This document shows positions 1-6,280 of a stretch of DNA of 9,854 nt, in pieces (the first letter of the stretch is position 1; every line of letters starts with the position of its first letter). Under the pieces are notes generated by a model. The model saw nothing but the letters and a program-made list of their open reading frames with translations, ran no database searches and was not told the DNA's origin. This DNA comes from an uncultured Collinsella sp. Its GTDB lineage: Bacteria; Actinomycetota; Coriobacteriia; Coriobacteriales; Coriobacteriaceae. The stretch lies in the NCBI GenBank assembly GCA_900757465.1, contig CAAENY010000041.1, forward strand, positions 1 through 9,854, written 5' to 3'. A program made the translations under genes and the position numbers.

Positions 1-108
1 CTCCGGCTGCTTTGCAGAGTCGTTCGAAAGCAAACCGTGGCCGGCCCTTCGCCTTACGTACCACCATTGGGAACTTTGGCTGATACTTTGAAAGCGATGG
101 GGCCTTTG

Positions 109-137
109 TTGACAGAACCTTGGGGCCCGATTGGAAA
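109..137 (+). promoter_or_regulatory. Candidate promoter for the nitroreductase gene (weak)
   Basis: A perfect -35 hexamer TTGACA lies at 109-114. The best -10 at a 17-base spacing is TGGAAA at 132-137, which matches the TATAAT consensus at only three positions. The placement on the correct strand about 95 bases before the start codon is reasonable, but the poor -10 makes this tentative. Confidence 0.2.
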
Positions 138-216
138 CTTTGGGACCGCCTTAAACGTTTGGGTGGATGGGGCTTTGGGTACCCTTTGGTTTACTTTGGA
201 TTGATTTGCTGACTTT

Positions 217-222
217 GGAGGG
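217..222 (+). promoter_or_regulatory. Ribosome binding site that sets the nitroreductase start
   Basis: GGAGGG lies seven bases before the ATG at 230. This makes 230 the likely start rather than an in-frame ATG at 167, which has no such site and would add 21 residues of non-family sequence. Confidence 0.75.
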
Positions 223-229
223 TTTGGTT

Positions 230-760
230 ATGGGATATTTGGATCTGGCTCGGGCTCGGTATTCTTGTCGTGAGTTTGAAGATCGGGCTGTGGAGCAGGC
301 TGTGGTGGATGCCATTGTTGAGGCTGGGCGTATTGCTCCTTCTGCTTGTAATAACCATCCAACCCGTGTGATGGTGTTGGATACGCCTGAGCTTCTGGAG
401 AAGGCTGCTGCTTGTCAGCCTCGGTTTGCTCGTGATGGGTCTATCTTTGGGGCTCCGCTTGTTTTCCTTATTTGCAGCGTTACCGATGATGCTTGGGTGC
501 GCCCGTATGACCAGATGAATTCCAGTGAAATCGATACGTCCATCGTGTGTGATCAGATGATGATGGAGGCCTCCGAGCAGGGCCTGGGAACGTGCTGGGT
601 ATGCCATTTTAAGCCTGAGGTGGCACAAGAGCAGTTCAATCTGTCCAAGGGCGTCTATCCCTATCACATGCTCGTCTGTGGCTATCCCGCCGACCACATC
701 GCCGATCCCGAGCATCGCGAGGCCCGCACCATTCCCCTCTCCGACTTCCTCCTCAAGTAG
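230..760 (+). CDS. Nitroreductase family protein (FMN-dependent)
   Basis: This encodes a predicted cytoplasmic FMN-binding oxidoreductase of 176 residues that would use NAD(P)H to reduce nitro compounds, quinones or related electron acceptors; the true substrate cannot be read from the sequence. Family marks are the N-terminal FMN-phosphate motif RYSCREF (residues 10-16), the APSACNNHP segment (36-44), and a late GLGTCWV segment (118-124), where the family usually has GLGxCW. The length fits the short single-domain subfamily. The start at 230 is chosen from the GGAGGG site at 217-222. It is the only plus-strand gene in the window and converges on divIVA. An oddity is that alanine codons are 13 GCT and 1 GCC in the first half but no GCT, 4 GCC and 1 GCA in the second half. 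Family assignment is firm; the physiological role is unknown. Confidence 0.88.
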   Translation: MGYLDLARARYSCREFEDRAVEQAVVDAIVEAGRIAPSACNNHPTRVMVLDTPELLEKAAACQPRFARDGSIFGAPLVFLICSVTDDAWVRPYDQMNSSEIDTSIVCDQMMMEASEQGLGTCWVCHFKPEVAQEQFNLSKGVYPYHMLVCGYPADHIADPEHREARTIPLSDFLLK

Positions 761-808
761 ATTTTTGGGACATGCCTTAAAACCTACCCTTGACCGCTCA
801 CCCGTTCG

Positions 809-845
809 CCGAGTTCTGCGCCACTATGTGCAGGGCTCGGTTTTT
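809..845 (+). terminator. Intrinsic terminator of the nitroreductase gene
   Basis: The arms CCGAGTTCTGC (809-819) and GCAGGGCTCGG (830-840) pair over 11 positions, two of them G-U, around a 10-base loop. TTTTT follows directly at 841-845. It lies about 50 bases after the nitroreductase stop codon and reads correctly only on the plus strand. Confidence 0.7.
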
Positions 846-870
846 ATGTTACGCACCCCGGCACAGTCAT

Positions 871-900
871 AAAAAAGGACCCGCAAGCTGCGGGTCCTTT
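871..900 (-). terminator. Strong terminator of the divIVA-end operon, possibly bidirectional
   Basis: A perfect 12-bp stem is formed by 874-885 and 889-900 with a three-base loop. Read on the minus strand the stem runs into six T residues (complement of 871-876), so it should end transcription coming from divIVA, whose stop codon is at 927. On the plus strand only three T follow, so it could act as a weaker back-up stop for the nitroreductase transcript. Confidence 0.85.
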
Positions 901-926
901 CTAGGCACTAAATTGTAGGCCGAATG

Positions 927-1601
927 TTAGTCCAGGTCGTCGGCAGCGAAGTTGTCGATCGGGGCGAAGGGATCGGCCACGGGGACAACCGGGTCAGCGA
1001 TGGGCAGCGGCTCGGCGGGAACAGTCACCGCAGGAGAAGCGGCAGAACCGACCGGCGTGGAGGCCATGAGATCGGCCGGGAAGGAGTTCTGGGCATCGTC
1101 CATGAAGTGCTGGATGAGCTTGAGATACTCGGCCTTGAACTCCTCACGGGAAGCCTTGAGACGATCGATCTCCTCGAGCTCGGCCTGCTTCTCAGTCAGA
1201 GCCTGGCGGATAACCTCGCGGGCCTTGGCGTCAGCCTCGTTGCGGATACGCTCAGCGTTCTCGTTGGCATCGTTGACGATGGTCTCAGCGGTCTGCTGGG
1301 CAGCGATCAAGGCAGCGGAAATCTGGCGCTCCTGAGCGGAGAAGTCAGGGGCGGGAGCAGCCACGGGGGCGGCAGGAGCGGCCTGGGCGGTGACATCCTG
1401 AGCCTGGGCAAGCTGAGCCTGCGCATCGGCAAGCTGCTGCTCGGTAGCAGTCAGACGACCCTTAAGGTCGACGATCTTAGCGAGCATAGCGTCAACCTCG
1501 GAGGACAGCGTCTCCAAGAAGACGTCGACCTCAGCAGGATCGTAGCCACGCTTGGCCTCAGAGAAAGTCTGAGCCTGGATGTCTGCAGGGGTAATAGCCA
1601 T
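927..1601 (-). CDS. divIVA: DivIVA / Wag31-type cell-division and polar-growth protein
   Basis: A 224-residue coiled-coil scaffold that in this family binds negatively curved membrane at poles and septa and recruits partners for division or polar growth. The N-terminal membrane-binding domain is clear: the start MAITPADIQ, phenylalanine 13, basic residues at 17-18, and the hallmark RGYDPAEVDVFL at 18-29. A first coiled coil (about 31-70) is followed by an Ala/Pro linker (about 71-86), a second long Ala/Glu-rich coiled coil (about 88-168) and a proline-rich, acidic tail ending DDLD. This split coiled coil resembles actinobacterial Wag31 more than the short Bacillus form. AGGAGA at 1608-1613 precedes the ATG by six bases. 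It is last in the minus-strand cluster after yggT, 61 bases downstream of it, and is followed by the terminator at 871-900. Family identity is secure; Wag31-like function is inferred. Confidence 0.95.
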   Translation of the reverse strand: MAITPADIQAQTFSEAKRGYDPAEVDVFLETLSSEVDAMLAKIVDLKGRLTATEQQLADAQAQLAQAQDVTAQAAPAAPVAAPAPDFSAQERQISAALIAAQQTAETIVNDANENAERIRNEADAKAREVIRQALTEKQAELEEIDRLKASREEFKAEYLKLIQHFMDDAQNSFPADLMASTPVGSAASPAVTVPAEPLPIADPVVPVADPFAPIDNFAADDLD

Positions 1602-1662
1602 AACAAGTCTCCTTTTTCATCGCCTCGGCGCTACACGCCCGACGTAAGTTACTAAGTCAGTT

Positions 1663-1944
1663 CTACACGAGTATACCTATAAGAAGCTGCAGAACCAGCC
1701 TCTGCACCAACTGCAACGCAATAATCGCAACGACCGGCGAAAAATCGATACCGCCCATCGGCGGGATGAAACGACGGAACAGGTTAAGCCACGGACCGCA
1801 CACGCTATCAAGCACCGCGGCAATATCCTGAAGCAAACCACCCTGCTTCATGGGAATCCACGTCATAAAGCAGTAGACGATAATAAGCGTGGAATAGAAG
1901 TTGAACAGCGTGTTGACCAGCTGGACGATAGTGTAGATGTTGAT
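1663..1944 (-). CDS. yggT: YggT family membrane protein, apparently with a non-ATG start
   Basis: A small membrane protein of about 93 residues from the YggT/YlmG family, found beside sepF and divIVA in many bacteria; its biochemical role is not settled. It has two hydrophobic stretches, near the N-terminus (LVNTLFNFYSTLIIVYCF) and at the C-terminus (VVAIIALQLVQRLVLQLLIG). Between them are the family segments DSVCGPWLNLFRRFIPP and GGIDFSP. The first ATG in this frame (1866) would remove most of the first membrane segment. The frame is open upstream to the sepF stop codon and contains no ATG, GTG or TTG there. GAGGAG at 1951-1956 (minus strand) sits six bases before an ATC codon at 1944, so ATC is my preferred start; ATT at 1950 is the alternative but touches the binding site. 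It lies 21 bases after sepF and in the same frame. Family assignment is confident; the start is not. Confidence 0.75.
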   Translation of the reverse strand: MNIYTIVQLVNTLFNFYSTLIIVYCFMTWIPMKQGGLLQDIAAVLDSVCGPWLNLFRRFIPPMGGIDFSPVVAIIALQLVQRLVLQLLIGILV

Positions 1945-1950
1945 GGGAAT

Positions 1951-1956
1951 CTCCTC
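1951..1956 (-). promoter_or_regulatory. Ribosome binding site of yggT in front of an ATC codon
   Basis: GAGGAG on the minus strand lies between the sepF stop codon (1966-1968) and the yggT reading frame. At six bases downstream the codon is ATC (1944-1942), not ATG. The site implies translation begins upstream of the ATG at 1866, which has no comparable site close by. Confidence 0.55.
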
Positions 1957-1965
1957 GTCTTGTCT

Positions 1966-2688
1966 TTACTTGAGGTAGCCGTCGGCACGAAGCTTCTTGA
2001 GATCGGAATCTTTGACCTCGCAACCGGCGGGCAGCACCATGAACACGCGGTCGCCCACCTCCTTGACCGTGGCACCCAGACCGCAGGCAAAGCCGTAAGA
2101 GAAGTCCAAAACGCGCTTGGCAACTTCGGTGCGTACGCCCACAAAAATCAGTGCGACAGGCTGCTTGGTGCGAACGCGGCGCACCACGGTCTCCACGTCA
2201 TCATAGCTCTCGGGGCGCAGGACATAGGCCGGCAGCTGCGGCGTGGCGTTGATGATATTGCTCGCATAGGCCGAGGCATCGCTCGGTGCAGGCGCGGGCG
2301 CAGCGGCGGCACGGGCGCGGGTGTTCTCGGCGTAGCTCGACGGCGTGTCATAAGCACCAGGACGATAACCGCTCGCAACACTGTCCTGCGAGCGCGAAGG
2401 CGGGTTATACGTCGTGGCATGGCGAGAGTCATCGCCGACCAACTGTCCGGAGCGTGTATACACGGCAACCGACTCAGCTTCACCACGGCGCGTCTGACCA
2501 AGCAGGCCGTTGCTCGGCTCGTCTTGGGTGTAGAAGCCCTCGCCCGAAGCACCGCTGTAGCCGTTGCCCTGATAGCCATCGTCATAGCCATCATCGTAGC
2601 CGTAGTCGTCGTCCTGGCCATAACCCTGGTCGTAACCCTGCTGGCCGCCCAGGTGCATCTTATTTTTAATCTCGTCAAGGAAGCCCAT
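1966..2688 (-). CDS. sepF: SepF, FtsZ membrane anchor
   Basis: A 240-residue cell-division protein that binds the FtsZ C-terminal peptide and tethers Z-filaments to the membrane; in actinobacteria, which lack FtsA, it is the main anchor. The N-terminus MGFLDEIKNKMHL is the typical amphipathic membrane-binding helix. A Gly/Tyr/Asp-rich low-complexity stretch (16-44), a long Ser/Ala/Pro linker (about 45-150) and the SepF domain (about 154-232, from AYVLRPESYDD to FMVLPAG) follow. Bacillus SepF is near 150 residues, so the extra length is all linker, as in actinobacterial forms. The start at 2688 is chosen because AGAGGA lies seven bases upstream and the membrane helix starts exactly there; a farther in-frame ATG at 2739 would bury the helix behind 17 residues. 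It follows yggS by 60 bases and precedes yggT by 21. Confidence 0.95.
   Translation of the reverse strand: MGFLDEIKNKMHLGGQQGYDQGYGQDDDYGYDDGYDDGYQGNGYSGASGEGFYTQDEPSNGLLGQTRRGEAESVAVYTRSGQLVGDDSRHATTYNPPSRSQDSVASGYRPGAYDTPSSYAENTRARAAAAPAPAPSDASAYASNIINATPQLPAYVLRPESYDDVETVVRRVRTKQPVALIFVGVRTEVAKRVLDFSYGFACGLGATVKEVGDRVFMVLPAGCEVKDSDLKKLRADGYLK
2557..2643 (-). repeat. Imperfect tandem repeat coding for a Gly/Tyr/Asp-rich tract in SepF
   Basis: Residues 16-44 of SepF are built from short units such as YDDG, YDQG and YGQD, and the DNA shows matching imperfect repeats of about 12 bases (GGCTATGACGAT-like on the minus strand). Tracts of this kind change length easily by slippage. Confidence 0.6.
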
Positions 2689-2695
2689 GGTTGTG

Positions 2696-2701
2696 TCCTC
2701 T
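2696..2701 (-). promoter_or_regulatory. Ribosome binding site that sets the sepF start
   Basis: AGAGGA on the minus strand, seven bases before the ATG at 2688, supports this start over the in-frame ATG at 2739. Confidence 0.65.
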
Positions 2702-2748
2702 CGCGGTTTAGTGCAGGCGCCCCGATAATCAGTGCGCACTTCAGAGCC

Positions 2749-3486
2749 TTATTTTACTGCAAACTCCGGGCTAAATACTACCCTGCCCAGGCGAACGAGC
2801 GTAGAGCCCTCCTCAAGGGCAGGCTCAAAGTCCTCGCTCATACCGCAGGAAAGCTCAGGCAGGTTCAAATCGGGATGCGCCGCCTCCAGCTCATCCCTCA
2901 GCTCACGAAGCCCCGCAAAGGTGCGGCGTGCCACATCCTTATTCCCCCGGGGCGCCATAGTCATAAGCCCCTGTACGCAAATTCCCTCAAGTTCCGCAAG
3001 CTCACCCGCGGCGGCGCGAATCTCATCGGGCGAAAAGCCTCCCTTCGACTCCTCACCACTCACATTGACCTCAATGAGCACACGCTGGGGGCCGGCGAGC
3101 TCGCCTGCCCCAATCTTGCGGACAGCACGGCTCGAGATCGCCTGCGCCAGATGCAGCGAACCCACCGAGTGAATCAGCTCGGCTGAGCCCAGCACCGCAT
3201 TGATCTTATTGGTCTGCAGGTTGCCGATCATATCGAAGCGCACCTCGGGCAGCTCCGGATGCTCCGCCAGACCCGTGAGCTTGCGAACCAGCTCCTGCGG
3301 GCGGTTCTCGGCAAAATGGCGATACCCCGCCTGGATGGCGGCAACGGTCTCATCGACACCAACGGTCTTGGACACGGCAATGAGGCGCGCGGCGTCGTGG
3401 GGACGGCCTGCGCGATCGAGCGCCGCATAAAAACGTTCCAGAATCTGCTCGCGGCGAGCGCGCATCAAGTCCAAATAGTTATCCAT
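2749..3486 (-). CDS. yggS: YggS / PLPBP family pyridoxal phosphate homeostasis protein
   Basis: A 245-residue single-domain TIM-barrel protein that binds pyridoxal 5'-phosphate without known enzyme activity and helps keep PLP and amino-acid pools balanced. The Schiff-base lysine is K40 in LIAVSK. Further family segments are HFAENRPQE (57-65), MIGNLQTNK (86-94), IHSVGS (105-110), VLIEVNVSGEESKGGF (136-151), GLMTMAP (163-169) and GMSEDFEPALEEGSTLVRLG (205-224). Several positions differ from the usual forms: FAEN instead of FGEN, IGNLQ instead of IGHLQ, and the C-terminus VVFSPEF instead of IFG. The start at 3486 is supported by GGAGG at 3496-3500; the open frame extends 28 residues further but runs through a stem-loop. 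The gene is the ylmE position of the division cluster and follows phoU here. Confidence 0.93.
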   Translation of the reverse strand: MDNYLDLMRARREQILERFYAALDRAGRPHDAARLIAVSKTVGVDETVAAIQAGYRHFAENRPQELVRKLTGLAEHPELPEVRFDMIGNLQTNKINAVLGSAELIHSVGSLHLAQAISSRAVRKIGAGELAGPQRVLIEVNVSGEESKGGFSPDEIRAAAGELAELEGICVQGLMTMAPRGNKDVARRTFAGLRELRDELEAAHPDLNLPELSCGMSEDFEPALEEGSTLVRLGRVVFSPEFAVK

Positions 3487-3495
3487 TGCTAATCG

Positions 3496-3500
3496 CCTCC
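3496..3500 (-). promoter_or_regulatory. Ribosome binding site that sets the yggS start
   Basis: GGAGG on the minus strand, nine bases before the ATG at 3486. An upstream in-frame ATG at 3570 would place the 3537-3568 stem-loop inside the coding region, which is unlikely. Confidence 0.7.
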
Positions 3501-3536
3501 GCTGACAGCCAAACAAGTAGTCCCATGCTAACGCAA

Positions 3537-3568
3537 GAGCGCGGCCCCGCATGTGCAAGGCCGCGCTC
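3537..3568 (-). terminator. GC-rich stem-loop between phoU and yggS (weak terminator or processing site)
   Basis: The arms 3537-3546 and 3559-3568 form a perfect 10-bp, very GC-rich stem, and the 12-base loop can pair two more bases internally. On the minus strand only TTGCGTT follows, so the T tract is poor; the plus side has none. It lies 38 bases past the phoU stop codon. It could partly end the pst transcript or protect its 3' end while letting some transcription continue into yggS. Confidence 0.5.
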
Positions 3569-3605
3569 ACTTAGGTATTTACAATCTTTCGACGAACGGG
3601 GTTAC

Positions 3606-4463
3606 TTACTCCTCGTCGTCCTCGCCATCGTCCTCGTCCTCAAGATGATCGAGCAGATAGCGAAGACCCTCGCTGACCTCGTTAACGGGCACCTTGCCAA
3701 CGTAGCGCGCGTCGACGGCGGGCCTCATGATAACACCCTCGCCCGAAGGCACGCGCATGCTCTCGAGCTCATCCTCATCAGTGCGGGCGATATCGCCGGC
3801 ATTCATGCGCTGACCAGTCAACAGGAAGGTCAGACGGCAGGCGGCATCGATGGAAATCGAGGCGATGCGATCGAGGTAGCGCGAAACCATGATGGCGCGG
3901 CGCAGGTCGTCATAGTTGCTGTCGTCGTCCATAAAGTCGCCCGTATCCATACGGTTAAAGGTGCGGAAGAACTTCTCGTAGGCGGCGTGCACTGGCTCGT
4001 CCTCGACGGCCAAGTTGCAGATGATGGACATATCATTGGTGACGAGCGCGGAAAGCGAAGAGCCCAGCACCTGGTAGACAGCCTCAGCCTCGGCCTCAAC
4101 CGTGCCGACAAGCTCCTTGGGCAGCGAGATGTCGGCCTTGATCATATGACGCGTGGCGCGGCAGATCTGACGGACCTTATCGGTCATGCGCTGCAGGTTA
4201 AAGTCGACGTAGATGATCGTCTGAAGCAGGCGGAAGTCGGAGGCGACCGGTGACTGCGTGGCGATCAGGTTGTAGCACACGGCCTCCAAGTTAGCGCAGC
4301 GCGCGTCAATCGAAAGCGTGCGCTTCTTGGTCTTGGTGGCGAGCTTGCGGTCGTCGGTCACATAGGCCTTAACGGCATCGTGGAGGGCCAGATCGACGGC
4401 CTCGTAGATGCTCAGCATCTCGTGGCGGGCCTCGATGAGCTGACGGGAAAACAGTTTACGCAT
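3606..4463 (-). CDS. phoU: PhoU domain protein, phosphate-signalling regulator
   Basis: A 285-residue helical cytoplasmic protein. PhoU links the Pst transporter to the PhoR-type sensor and represses the phosphate-starvation response. The two-repeat PhoU layout is visible: helices around residues 1-110, with TIIYVDFNLQRMTDKVRQI as the first signature, and around 120-220, with SRYLDRIASISIDAACRL as the second. The usual metal-binding signatures (ERIGDxAxNI/ERIGDHxxNI types) are poorly kept. The first has Q in place of the acidic residue and the second lacks the GDH and N positions. The protein is about 45 residues longer than typical PhoU, with a C-terminal extension ending in an acidic run (EDEDDGEDDEE). 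GGAG lies six to seven bases before the ATG. It is last of the pst genes, 92 bases after pstB. Identity rests on helical pattern plus context, so function may be shifted from classical PhoU. Confidence 0.85.
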   Translation of the reverse strand: MRKLFSRQLIEARHEMLSIYEAVDLALHDAVKAYVTDDRKLATKTKKRTLSIDARCANLEAVCYNLIATQSPVASDFRLLQTIIYVDFNLQRMTDKVRQICRATRHMIKADISLPKELVGTVEAEAEAVYQVLGSSLSALVTNDMSIICNLAVEDEPVHAAYEKFFRTFNRMDTGDFMDDDSNYDDLRRAIMVSRYLDRIASISIDAACRLTFLLTGQRMNAGDIARTDEDELESMRVPSGEGVIMRPAVDARYVGKVPVNEVSEGLRYLLDHLEDEDDGEDDEE

Positions 4464-4555
4464 GGTTCACTCCAATCAGTTGGGTGCGGTCATGCCGCCC
4501 GCACAGTGAATACGCACCGGACCAGATCCGATCGGCTTGGGACTAGTCGCACCGA

Positions 4556-5359
<804 letters not shown>

Positions 5360-5371
5360 GGGACTCCTTAA

Positions 5372-6277
5372 CTAGCGACGCTTGCGCGACAGGAAGCGCG
5401 CAAACAGGTTGAAGGCCAAAATGATCACCATCAGCAAGAGCGCGGTGCCGTAGGCTGCGTTCATGTTGATGCCGTCGTTGGCAAGCAGGTACAGATGGAC
5501 CGTCATGGGGCGGCCGGAATCGAGCGGCGAAATAGGTAGATTGATGGCCTGGCCCATGGTGTAAAGTACAACCGCGGTCTCGCCGATGGCACGGCCGATG
5601 GCAAGGACGATGCCGGTGGCGATGCGGCCAAAGGCGGAAGGAAGCACGATCTTGGAAACGACCTGCCACTTAGTGGCGCCCAAGCCATATGCGCCCCAAC
5701 GGATATAGCGCGGCACGGCGCGAATAGCCTCCTCGGTGGTGCGCATGACGATAGGCAGCATCAGAAGCGCCAGCGCCAGGGCAGCCGAGACCATCGAAAG
5801 GCCCAGGCCCATGGCCTCGACAAACAAGGCGTAGCCAAAGAGACCCATAACGATGGAGGGCACCGAGGCCAAAGCATCGGCAGCATAACGGATGAGCTCG
5901 ACGACCTTGCCCTGTTTGGCGTACTCGGCCAGATAGACGGCCGCTAGCACGGCGACCGGCGTACAGATGAGCATGGCGAGCGCCGTCACGTAGATGGTCG
6001 AGACAATCGTAGGCCAAATGCCGCCCTCGGCGTTGACACCCTGGGGCCAACCGAAGATAAAGTCGAGCGAAATATGCGGTAAGCCATTAACAACCACGTA
6101 GGCAATGATAGCGACCAGCACAAGCGTGGTGATGTAGGCCGCGGCGCGGAACACGCCGAGCATGATCTTGTTTGACAGGTCCTTGTTGATACGGCCCTTC
6201 TTACCGTGGGAAAGGGCACGCTTGATGCGCTCGCGCGACGAGGTCGTATCGACCGTCGTGTCAACGGAATCGGACAT
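5372..6277 (-). CDS. pstA: Phosphate ABC transporter permease PstA
   Basis: A 301-residue inner-membrane permease, one of the two channel subunits for phosphate. A cytoplasmic basic N-terminus (1-36) is followed by about six membrane segments, beginning near 39-63 and ending near 278-294. The cytoplasmic coupling loop that docks on PstB is seen around 194-213 (WGAYGLGATKWQVVSKIVLP), followed by AIGRAIGETAVVLY, a typical Pst permease stretch. A GAGGGGG site inside the end of pstC serves the ATG, and only three bases separate the pstC stop codon and this start, which suggests coupled translation. Confidence 0.95.
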   Translation of the reverse strand: MSDSVDTTVDTTSSRERIKRALSHGKKGRINKDLSNKIMLGVFRAAAYITTLVLVAIIAYVVVNGLPHISLDFIFGWPQGVNAEGGIWPTIVSTIYVTALAMLICTPVAVLAAVYLAEYAKQGKVVELIRYAADALASVPSIVMGLFGYALFVEAMGLGLSMVSAALALALLMLPIVMRTTEEAIRAVPRYIRWGAYGLGATKWQVVSKIVLPSAFGRIATGIVLAIGRAIGETAVVLYTMGQAINLPISPLDSGRPMTVHLYLLANDGINMNAAYGTALLLMVIILAFNLFARFLSRKRR

Positions 6278-6280
6278 AGC

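Larger units (their letters stand above)
1..229 (+). other. T/G-rich leader with repeated CTTTG words
   Basis: No gene is recognised here. The word CTTTG occurs nine times on the plus strand, starting at 10, 74, 86, 104, 138, 173, 184, 194 and 213, often as ACTTTGG, so the stretch has strong T/G composition unlike the C/G-rich genes to the right. One plus-strand frame is open from the left edge to a TGA at 202-204 (67 codons, no start seen). It could be the tail of an upstream gene, but I recognise no family in it and chance is as likely. The last bases hold the ribosome binding site of the nitroreductase gene. Confidence 0.5.

Noticed and set aside
10..40. A GTTCGAAA word resembling a tRNA T-loop
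   Set aside because: The flanking bases do not pair into a T stem, and no acceptor, anticodon or D arm can be drawn.
924..1655. A plus-strand open frame of about 243 codons opposite divIVA
   Set aside because: The low-complexity Gly/Ser/Leu composition is what the reverse of an Ala/Glu/Gln coiled-coil gene gives; divIVA itself is certain.
1960..3186. A long plus-strand open frame (over 400 codons) opposite sepF and yggS
   Set aside because: It is antisense to two well-supported genes, has no family resemblance, is Arg/Ala/Leu-rich as expected from GC-rich shadow frames, and ends inside yggS.
3487..3570. A 28-residue N-terminal extension of YggS
   Set aside because: It would run through the 3537-3568 stem-loop, has no family similarity, and the ATG at 3486 has a good ribosome binding site.
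3486..4253. A plus-strand open frame of about 255 codons opposite phoU
   Set aside because: A shadow of phoU: no recognised domains and no ribosome binding site.
4484..4504. Inverted repeat GTGCGG/CCGCAC upstream of the phoU ribosome binding site
   Set aside because: Only six base pairs with a nine-base spacer in GC-rich DNA, and no T tract; it could easily be chance.
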